Origin: Tenacibaculum tangerinum
GTDB lineage: Bacteria; Bacteroidota; Bacteroidia; Flavobacteriales; Flavobacteriaceae
NCBI RefSeq assembly: GCF_029853675.1
Contig: NZ_CP122539.1
Location: 1,543,001 to 1,607,000 of the forward strand
Direction: 5' to 3'
DNA: 64,000 bases
The notes under the pieces were generated by a model, which worked only from the letters and a program-made list of their open reading frames with translations, had not been told where the DNA came from and did no database searches. This document shows, piece after piece, positions 39,387 to 46,208 of this stretch. The position numbers and the translations under genes are program-made. The stretch's first letter is position 1, and the number at the start of each line of letters is the position of its first letter.

Positions 39387-39548
39387 ATGAAAAATCAAAT
39401 TTTAAAATTAGGTAAAGTTCTAAACAAAACTGAGAGACAAAAAATTAATGGAGGCAGGGAAGTAAACTGTATTCACTATGCTATCTGTCCACCATATAAC
39501 GAAGTTTCATGCATCATTATAGCAGGGAGGTGTTACTACAATGGATAA
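39387..39548 (+). CDS. GG-leader Cys-rich secreted peptide 25
   Basis: 53 residues. Leader begins MKNQILKLGKVLNKTER and ends INGG. Core with 4 Cys, C-x6-C-x7-C-x6-C. Confidence 0.81.
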   Translation: MKNQILKLGKVLNKTERQKINGGREVNCIHYAICPPYNEVSCIIIAGRCYYNG

Positions 39549-39953
39549 AATCTATAAAAGATAAATTTTAAGTTTAGAAAAATTTATTAGTAAAACTGCC
39601 ATAATTTCGTATACATAAAAATATAGTAATCATTGTTCTTTTATGTACTAGATTGCATCGCTTTTGATACTTTACCTATTAATTGAGTATAAGAATCATC
39701 TATAAAATACTAATAAATGAGTGTTATGATTTATAATTTATTAAACAAAAATTAACTTTAAATCATGTAACGTTTCTAACAAAATAGAATTGTTTGTAAA
39801 TCTTCACTTAAAATATGTAAAAACTTGTAGCTATAACAACCAAAATTTTAAGATTCCTTCTAAAAACAAAAAGAAGCTATTGATATAGCTACAAGATGAT
39901 TGCGTTTGATAGATTCTTTTTCTGTCAACTTAAAAAATAGTATTCAATATAAA
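39549..39953 (+). other. Gene-free region with decayed leader and hlyD-tail remnants
   Basis: Around 39556-39597 the bases resemble a leader coding region (compare ATTTTAAGTTTAGAAAA) but carry stops: a dead peptide gene. About 39880-39953 is a worn copy of the hlyD 3' end (TTGATAGA ... CTGTCAACTT). Nothing else recognised. Confidence 0.5.
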
Positions 39954-40006
39954 ATTCTTTCACGAAGAATAGACACAAACCTTGAGTGTCTTTAAACGGT
40001 TCAAGG
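39954..40006 (+). promoter_or_regulatory. Leader element copy 9
   Basis: Hairpin loop TTCACGA (one change); both pseudoknot stems intact. Before peptide 26. Confidence 0.65.
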
Positions 40007-40025
40007 ATTTATTAAATTTTTAATC

Positions 40026-40217
40026 ATGAAAAATCAAATTTTTAACTTAGGGAAAGTACTCAATAAAAAAGAACTAAAAAAAATTAAAGGAAGTGTTGGT
40101 TTTGGTGAGTTCGGATGTAATACAGATTTAGATTGTGATTCGTATAGACTAAGATGTTGTCATGGGGTTTGCTTAAGCTTTGACTCTCAATACGACGCTT
40201 TCTGCAATATTGTTTAA
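40026..40217 (+). CDS. Cys-rich secreted peptide 26, leader ends Gly-Ser (knottin-like spacing)
   Basis: 63 residues. Leader begins MKNQIFNLGKVLNKKEL and ends IKGS. Core C-x5-C-x6-CC-x3-C-x10-C, six cysteines in cystine-knot-like order. Confidence 0.8.
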   Translation: MKNQIFNLGKVLNKKELKKIKGSVGFGEFGCNTDLDCDSYRLRCCHGVCLSFDSQYDAFCNIV

Positions 40218-40277
40218 ACACTAGAATCAATTAAAACTTATAATAAAAAGAAGAATTTGTAAAAGAACATCTAAAAA

Positions 40278-40330
40278 ATTCTTTCGCGAAGAGTGGACAT
40301 GAACCTTGAGTGTCTTTAAACTGTTCAAGG
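40278..40330 (+). promoter_or_regulatory. Leader element copy 10
   Basis: First stem is GGACAT/GTGTCT: both changed bases still pair as G-U in RNA. Hairpin ATTCT/AGAGT also keeps pairing through a U-G pair. CCTTGA/TCAAGG intact. Before peptide 27. Confidence 0.68.
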
Positions 40331-40356
40331 ATTAATTAATTTTTAATTTTCTAATT

Positions 40357-40575
40357 ATGAAAAAATCAATTTTAAACTTAGGGAAAACCTTAAACAAAGT
40401 TGAACAAAAACGAGTACAAGGAGGTATGGTAATACTTAGATGCTCTTCTGGAAATTGCTATTCAGACAATTGGGTCTCTGGTGGCACTTCTGAAGGTGAT
40501 ACATGTGCTGTATTATTTGGCTACGGAGATTACTGTCGAGGTGTAATTAATAATAATGAATGCTGCATCAATTAA
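40357..40575 (+). CDS. GG-leader Cys-rich secreted peptide 27
   Basis: 72 residues; leader ends VQGG. 6 Cys; EGDTCAV and RGVINNNECC match peptide 18. Confidence 0.82.
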   Translation: MKKSILNLGKTLNKVEQKRVQGGMVILRCSSGNCYSDNWVSGGTSEGDTCAVLFGYGDYCRGVINNNECCIN

Positions 40576-40588
40576 AATTAATAAAATT

Positions 40589-40780
40589 ATGAAAAATCAA
40601 ATTTTTAACTTAGGTAAAATTCTTAGTAAACCTGAACAAAAAAAAGTAAATGGAGGTAATGATGAACCCAACTCTAGAGGTTGCTACGAGCAGCCTGTTG
40701 CCGATGTGGAATGTATAAGCCCATGGGTGTACGTTTCTGGTTGCGGTTTTACTTGCATGATTGCTCCTACATGGCCTTAA
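40589..40780 (+). CDS. GG-leader Cys-rich secreted peptide 28
   Basis: 63 residues from the ATG at 40589, 13 bp after peptide 27 (same transcript). Leader ends VNGG. Core with 4 Cys beginning NDEPNSRGCYE, related to peptide 24. Confidence 0.82.
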   Translation: MKNQIFNLGKILSKPEQKKVNGGNDEPNSRGCYEQPVADVECISPWVYVSGCGFTCMIAPTWP

Positions 40781-40941
40781 TTCTAAAGAACTAAGGTATA
40801 CTAGAATAAAAATGAATTTGAATAAATAAAAAACGATACGTGATATGAGTCAAATAGTATCTGTTATTTGAATGTATTTACATTCTTACTTGAAACTAAT
40901 TCATTTTTAAAATGGCATTCTCTAATGTTTTATCAAAAAAC

Positions 40942-40977
40942 AGACACAAACCTTGAGTGTCTTTAAACTGTTCAAGG
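40942..40977 (+). promoter_or_regulatory. Leader element copy 11 (no upstream hairpin)
   Basis: AGACAC/GTGTCT and CCTTGA/TCAAGG present; the 5' hairpin is missing. Before peptides 29-30. The stretch 40781-40941 has no gene. Confidence 0.58.
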
Positions 40978-41004
40978 ATTAATTAATTTTTAATTTTTTT
41001 AATC

Positions 41005-41190
41005 ATGAAAAAATCAATTCTAAACTTAGGTAAAGCTTTAAATAAAACTTCCCAAAAACAAATTAATGGTGGAGCTAATTATGGTGGTGGCTGCTATCAA
41101 AAATCTGTTCATATATGTTGCCAGTACTATTCTTGGGGAGAGTTTTGTGATGCAGGTAAGTGTGGTACGTTCGGTTGTTTTTGGTATTAA
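41005..41190 (+). CDS. GG-leader Cys-rich secreted peptide 29
   Basis: 61 residues; leader ends INGG. Core C-x7-CC-x8-C-x4-C-x4-C, ending CFWY. Adjacent tandem copy is peptide 30. Confidence 0.84.
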   Translation: MKKSILNLGKALNKTSQKQINGGANYGGGCYQKSVHICCQYYSWGEFCDAGKCGTFGCFWY

Positions 41191-41208
41191 CCTTAAAAAT
41201 TTTTAATC

Positions 41209-41394
41209 ATGAAAAAATCAATTTTAAACTTGGGTAAAGCTTTAAACAAAACTTCCCAAAAACAAATTAATGGAGGGATTAACTATGGTGGTGAGTGCTA
41301 CCAACTGCTTGATAATACATGCTGTCAATATTACTCTTGGGGAGAATTTTGTGATACTGGACGGTGTCGTGGAGACGGTTGTCATTTTTATTAA
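41209..41394 (+). CDS. GG-leader Cys-rich secreted peptide 30
   Basis: 61 residues; tandem paralog of peptide 29 with identical Cys spacing and QYYSWGEFCD in common, but changed loops. Confidence 0.84.
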   Translation: MKKSILNLGKALNKTSQKQINGGINYGGECYQLLDNTCCQYYSWGEFCDTGRCRGDGCHFY

Positions 41395-41410
41395 TCTCAA
41401 ATTTTTAGTC

Positions 41411-41577
41411 ATGAAAAATCAATTTTAAACGTAGGAAAAGCTTTAAATAAAGCTGAACAAAGAAAAGTAAATGGAGGTCTTGACCCTTATTTATGCACCC
41501 TTAACGACCCTTGTTTTATTTATGATAGTGGGGGTATATGCACAGATGTGTGTATGCACGATCCAGATGGACAATAA
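41411..41577 (+). pseudogene. Frameshifted GG-leader peptide gene
   Basis: After the ATG there are five A instead of six, so translation stops at codon 6. With one base restored, the frame gives a normal leader (ILNVGKALNKAEQRKVNGG) and a core with 4 Cys ending HDPDGQ. No alternative ATG in the good frame. A homopolymer sequencing error or phase variation cannot be excluded. Confidence 0.75.
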
Positions 41578-41746
41578 CAGTAAGAATTAAATATCTGCTT
41601 TTAAGTTAATTTTGAAGCTGGCTTTAAAATTACGACTTGTTTTTTAAGCTTTAATTATCAACAATATGTGTTTTTAAATATTAGAGTATAAGAAACGACA
41701 AAGTATACATGAAAACTGAGAGTTTCCTTAAAACTGTATGTAAAAA

Positions 41747-41799
41747 ATTCTTTCGCGAAGAATAGACACAAACCTTGAGTGTCTTTAAACTGTTCAAGG
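41747..41799 (+). promoter_or_regulatory. Leader element copy 12
   Basis: All three pairings conserved. Before peptide 32. The 169 bp between it and the pseudogene hold nothing recognised. Confidence 0.65.
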
Positions 41800-41826
41800 A
41801 TTAATTAAATTTTTAAATTTTTAATC

Positions 41827-41985
41827 ATGAAAAAATCAATTTTAAACTTAGGTAAGGCTTTAAACAAAGCGGAACAAGAAAACATTAATGGAGGATGGGT
41901 ATATGCCCCAGGAGATGGCAAAAGTTGTGACTTTTGGGGGTGGTGTGAAAACGAATTTGGTAGATGTCACTACTGCGGAGTTTGA
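41827..41985 (+). CDS. GG-leader Cys-rich secreted peptide 32
   Basis: 52 residues; leader ends INGG. Core with 4 Cys, rich in Trp/Gly (CDFWGWCENEFGRCHYC). Last intact member of the cluster. Confidence 0.83.
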   Translation: MKKSILNLGKALNKAEQENINGGWVYAPGDGKSCDFWGWCENEFGRCHYCGV

Positions 41986-42002
41986 TGCGGTTTAATTAAC
42001 AT

Positions 42003-42035
42003 TGGCATGAGAATATATAAATTATTCTCATGCCA
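42003..42035 (+). terminator. Terminator at the end of the peptide cluster
   Basis: TGGCATGAGAATA / TATTCTCATGCCA, 13-bp perfect stem, 17 bp after the last peptide stop. No T-run. Confidence 0.6.
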
Positions 42036-42148
42036 TTAACTCTTTAAAAAGCGATTAAAATTGGCAATAAACTCCCCCAATGCTAGCATACTGGTTATTC
42101 AAAAAAATTATTTACTATTTTCGACACTAGTCTCTAAAAATTAAACAT

Positions 42149-42268
42149 TTGACTATCTCCCTTCGGTTAAAAATCATAGGAGGATACTCACAAGAAGATT
42201 TTGAATATTCTAAATACTCATGTGTTACAATATTTAGGCAACAAACATGTTGTGAGCCTGAACATTAA
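42149..42268 (+). pseudogene. Possible remnant of a different GG-leader peptide
   Basis: In one frame, RLKIIGG is followed by a 27-residue Cys-containing end (YSC, QTCCEPEH). No ATG; a TTG at 42149 is the only start codon. The leader is unlike the MKKSILNLG family. Weak; the rest of 41986-42426 has only terminators. Confidence 0.35.
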
Positions 42269-42290
42269 ACTTATTTATTGAAAATACCGT

Positions 42291-42320
42291 AAAACTACCT
42301 TAAGTTTAAGGTAGTTTTTT
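42291..42320. terminator. Terminator before the LOG-family gene
   Basis: AAAACTACCTTAA / TTAAGGTAGTTTT followed by more T. Confidence 0.7.
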
Positions 42321-42426
42321 TCTTTTATCTTTTTTCTATCATTAAAAAAGAACTAAATTAGCAGGCTTGCTAAAAGCGTAATTTTGGCAGTATCACTATT
42401 TATTAATTATATAAAGAAGAAGAATT

Positions 42427-43137
42427 ATGAGTCCGAATGATGACAGAAAAATTAGAGAAAAATTACAACAAAAAACATGGAATGAGATAAAAACAAACGA
42501 TTCTTGGGCCATTTTTAAAATTATGTCTGAGTTTGTAGAAGGGTATGAAAAATTAAGTAAAATAGGACCTTGTGTTTCTATTTTTGGTTCTGCTCGTACA
42601 AAAACCAACCATACCTATTATAAATTAGCAGAAGAAGTAGCTTTTAAACTAACCCAAAGTGGTTTTGGCGTAATTACAGGTGGTGGCCCGGGTATTATGG
42701 AGGCAGGTAATAAAGGCGCACACCGTGGCAAAGGAACTTCTGTAGGACTCAATATAGAACTTCCTTTTGAACAACACGATAACCCTTGGATTGATAGTGA
42801 TAAAAATCTAAATTTTGATTACTTCTTTGTTCGTAAAGTAATGTTTGTGAAGTATTCTCAAGGTTTTGTTGTCATGCCAGGTGGCTTTGGTACCATGGAT
42901 GAGCTTTTCGAAGCAATTACCTTGATTCAAACAAATAAAATTGGCCGCTTCCCCATCGTACTGGTTGGCAAAAAGTTTTGGGCAGGATTACTAGATTGGA
43001 TTAAAAACACCTTGCTAGAAGAAGGTAATATTAGTGAAAAAGACTTGAATTTATTTAGAGTTGTAGACACTGCCGACGAAGCTGTTGAACACTTTAATAA
43101 ATTTTATGCCAAATATCAACTTAAACCAAATTTCTAG
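42427..43137 (+). CDS. LOG-family protein (TIGR00730-type, nucleoside 5'-monophosphate phosphoribohydrolase-like)
   Basis: 236 residues. Rossmann fold with GSART (about 53-57), GGGPGIMEAGNKGA (about 80-93) and PGGFGTMDELFEA (about 156-168), the PGGxGTxxE motif of LOG proteins. Members release a base from nucleotides such as cytokinin or purine monophosphates; bacterial role unclear. Own terminator follows. Confidence 0.9.
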   Translation: MSPNDDRKIREKLQQKTWNEIKTNDSWAIFKIMSEFVEGYEKLSKIGPCVSIFGSARTKTNHTYYKLAEEVAFKLTQSGFGVITGGGPGIMEAGNKGAHRGKGTSVGLNIELPFEQHDNPWIDSDKNLNFDYFFVRKVMFVKYSQGFVVMPGGFGTMDELFEAITLIQTNKIGRFPIVLVGKKFWAGLLDWIKNTLLEEGNISEKDLNLFRVVDTADEAVEHFNKFYAKYQLKPNF

Positions 43138-43150
43138 AATAATTTTGTAT

Positions 43151-43180
43151 AAAAGCTTATTGAGAATTCAATAAGCTTTT
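43151..43180 (+). terminator. Terminator after the LOG-family gene
   Basis: AAAAGCTTATTGA / TCAATAAGCTTTT followed by T-run. Confidence 0.8.
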
Positions 43181-43259
43181 TTTATTTTCAAATGGTTTAA
43201 AACAATTACTTTTATAAAATTATGATTTTTAAAAGTTACTCTTGAATAAACGCTAAAAT

Positions 43260-46091
43260 ATGTTTCTAATATTGAGACAAAAAATATATTTTTTGATAGT
43301 TTTTACGCTATGTTGTTACACCATTACAGCACAAGAAAACGCTATAAAAATAAAAGCTAAGTTGAACTCAGAGAGCGACTTAATTCAAATTTTACAAACC
43401 ACGACTTTTCACAACCACTCCTCTGTTAATTTAAACACCATTTATTTGCATAACTGGGCAAACAGTTTTAAGAATCATAACACACCTCTAGCAAAACGCT
43501 TTATTGAAGATTACAAAAAAAACTTTTACTTCTCTAAAGAAAAAGACAGAGGCTATGGCAAGATTAAAAATTTAACCGTTAACTTTCAAAATGTTTCGTT
43601 TAGTGAATTAAAAAACCAACAAGACATTGTAAAAATAACTCTTAACGCTCCCTTAAAACCAAAAGATAGCATCGTTATTCGTTCGACTTATGATGTTAAA
43701 ATACCTAATGCAAAATACACAGGCTACGGTAAAACAAATACAGGATATCACTTACGCTTTTGGCACCTAACCCCTGCCATTTATGATGAAGAATGGCAAC
43801 TAATGAGTAATTTAAACTTAGACGACCTATACCAGTCTCTTTCTAAATACAACATATCTATTGATGTTCCTAAAAAATATTATATAGAAAGCAACCTATA
43901 TCAATACAAAACCGATAACGGTGATTATAATAATTACTACTTGGTAGGCACTCAAAAAAAAGACATTATAGTACATATTAGCACTGAAAAAACATTCAAA
44001 TCTTTTAAAATAAAAGATAAAGAAATAAAAACCGATGCTTACCCAAGAAAAGTTTCGAATCAAGAAATAACTAAAATTATTGACAGACAAATACAGTTTA
44101 TAGAAGATTTTATTGGAAAACACCCTCATCCAGAAATTCTTGTAGATTCGCGTACCGTTAGAAAAAACTCATTACACGAAATTTATGGTATTCCAAGTTG
44201 GTTAAAACCATTTCCCAAAAACTTTAGATGGGAAACAGGCTTTTTCTATGCTCTTACACAAAAATATTTTGATGATGTAATTATTCAAAATCCAAGAAAA
44301 GATTATTGGTTATCTGATGGATTACAAACATTCTTAATGATTGAATATGTAAAAAAATATTATCCTAATATTACAATTTTAGGCAAATACTCTAACTACT
44401 GGCCTATAAAAACCTATAATATTTCACAATTAAAACAAAACGATAAATATGCACTTGTGTATCAGTTTAGCTCTCGTAAATTCTTCGACCAGCCATTAAC
44501 AACCTCAAGTGACTCCTTATCTAACTTTAACAGAAAAGTTGTTAGTAAATACAAGGCAGGTTTAGGAATAAAATATTTAGCTGATTTTTTAGGTAATGAT
44601 ATTGTAATAAACGCTGTAAAAGAATTTTATGCCCAAAATCAATTAAAACCATCAAACAGTAAAGACTTTGCTAAAATTCTTCAAAGTAAAACTTCTAAAA
44701 ATTTACAATGGTTTTTCGGAGATTATCTAACTACCAACAAAAAAATTGACCACACAATACAAAAAGTATCTTACACTAAAAATAAAGATTCTTTGCAAGT
44801 AACTATTAAAAATAGAAGAAACTTTACAGCACCTGCTGCTTTATATGGAATACAAAAGAAAACCGTTAAATTTAAGACTTGGGTTACGAACATCGATTCT
44901 ACTAAAACCATAAAAATAAAGAGAGGAGACTTTAATAAACTAGCGCTAAACTATGAAAACAATTATCCGGAGTTCAACTCTTTAGACAACTTTAGAAATG
45001 TTAACAATAGCATTATAAGCAAACCTCTTCAATTTCGATTTTTTAAAGATTTTGAAAACCCTTATTACAATCAGTTGTTTTATTATCCTGATATAAAATA
45101 CAATTTATACGACGGGCTAATTCTTGGAGTTAATATCAACAACCGTTCTATCGTTAATCATAATTTTGATTTTAGCATTACCCCCAACTACAGTCTTAAA
45201 AGTAAAAATTTAACTGGTTCTTTTTCAGTAGGGTATAATCAATTTTTAAAAGAATCAAAACTCTATAAAATACGATACGGTATTTCTGGAAGCAACTATC
45301 ATTACGCACCAGAATTGGGCTACAATACCTTAAGTCCGTACATTAGTTTTCAGCTTAGAAGAAAAACTCTGCGCCATATAGGGTCTAAATTCCTAATCGC
45401 CCGTATGGTAAGTGTTCATAAAGAAATTGCACAAAATCAAATCAAAAGCGACCGAGACAATTACAATATTTTTAACCTTCGTTATATTAACAATACGTTT
45501 GATGCCGTACGAAGAATTAGGTATGCTGCCAATCTAGAAATAAACTCCAATTTCAGTAAAATATCGACGGATATTCGTTACAGAAAATTTTTTACTACAA
45601 ACGAAAGTTTTCAAATCCGATTTTTTGGCGGACTCTTTTTATCTAATGAAACTGAAGGAGATTACTTTAGTTTCGGATTAAATCGTGGAAGCGACTACCT
45701 CTTTGAACAAAATTTATTTGGAAGATCAGAAAATGAAGGTATTTTTAGTCAGCAATTTGTGATAGGACAAGGAGGCTTCAAATCTAAATTTAGCCAACCT
45801 CATTTTGCAAATCAACTCATAACTTCTTTAAACACGAGTGTAAGTGTATGGAAATGGGCAGAAATTTATAACGACGTTGCTATGTTAAAAAACAAAAGTA
45901 CTGCCCCTAAGTTCTTTTATGAAAATGGTATTCGGCTAAATTTTCTTCCAGAAATTTTTGAGTTTTACTTTCCAGTATACACAAACGAAGGATTTGAGGT
46001 TAGTAAAAAAGCATATGCTTCAAAAATTAGGTTTATTATCTCTACAGATATAGATAGAATTTATAATTTTATTAGAAGAGGAATATTATAG
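43260..46091 (+). CDS. M1 aminopeptidase-like protein with C-terminal beta-barrel-like region
   Basis: 943 residues. Signal peptide 1-25 (ends TITAQ). Residues about 30-500 resemble gluzincin (M1) aminopeptidases: beta-sandwich, then a helical part with WLSDGLQTFLMIEY where M1 enzymes have the WLNEGFA segment. The HExxH zinc motif expected some 20-30 residues earlier is absent (ETGFFYALTQKYF there), so peptidase activity is unlikely. Residues about 600-943 are rich in alternating aromatic strands, suggesting an outer-membrane barrel. Function unknown. Confidence 0.65.
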   Translation: MFLILRQKIYFLIVFTLCCYTITAQENAIKIKAKLNSESDLIQILQTTTFHNHSSVNLNTIYLHNWANSFKNHNTPLAKRFIEDYKKNFYFSKEKDRGYGKIKNLTVNFQNVSFSELKNQQDIVKITLNAPLKPKDSIVIRSTYDVKIPNAKYTGYGKTNTGYHLRFWHLTPAIYDEEWQLMSNLNLDDLYQSLSKYNISIDVPKKYYIESNLYQYKTDNGDYNNYYLVGTQKKDIIVHISTEKTFKSFKIKDKEIKTDAYPRKVSNQEITKIIDRQIQFIEDFIGKHPHPEILVDSRTVRKNSLHEIYGIPSWLKPFPKNFRWETGFFYALTQKYFDDVIIQNPRKDYWLSDGLQTFLMIEYVKKYYPNITILGKYSNYWPIKTYNISQLKQNDKYALVYQFSSRKFFDQPLTTSSDSLSNFNRKVVSKYKAGLGIKYLADFLGNDIVINAVKEFYAQNQLKPSNSKDFAKILQSKTSKNLQWFFGDYLTTNKKIDHTIQKVSYTKNKDSLQVTIKNRRNFTAPAALYGIQKKTVKFKTWVTNIDSTKTIKIKRGDFNKLALNYENNYPEFNSLDNFRNVNNSIISKPLQFRFFKDFENPYYNQLFYYPDIKYNLYDGLILGVNINNRSIVNHNFDFSITPNYSLKSKNLTGSFSVGYNQFLKESKLYKIRYGISGSNYHYAPELGYNTLSPYISFQLRRKTLRHIGSKFLIARMVSVHKEIAQNQIKSDRDNYNIFNLRYINNTFDAVRRIRYAANLEINSNFSKISTDIRYRKFFTTNESFQIRFFGGLFLSNETEGDYFSFGLNRGSDYLFEQNLFGRSENEGIFSQQFVIGQGGFKSKFSQPHFANQLITSLNTSVSVWKWAEIYNDVAMLKNKSTAPKFFYENGIRLNFLPEIFEFYFPVYTNEGFEVSKKAYASKIRFIISTDIDRIYNFIRRGIL

Positions 46092-46176
46092 ATACTTCAA
46101 TAATCCCTTATTTTTTTATCTTTTATTGAAAAATATGCAATAAAAATTCGTATTTTTAAATTTCAACTAAAAAACT

Positions 46177-46184
46177 TATCTTTG
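46177..46184 (+). promoter_or_regulatory. Bacteroidota-type -7 box for the E1 gene
   Basis: TATCTTTG, 25 bp before the ATG at 46209. Confidence 0.5.
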
Positions 46185-46208
46185 TAACCATACCTAAATT
46201 AAACGATT

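Noticed and set aside
28515..41799. CRISPR array
   Set aside because: The leader elements are regularly similar but spaced irregularly, with coding genes between them and no cas genes.
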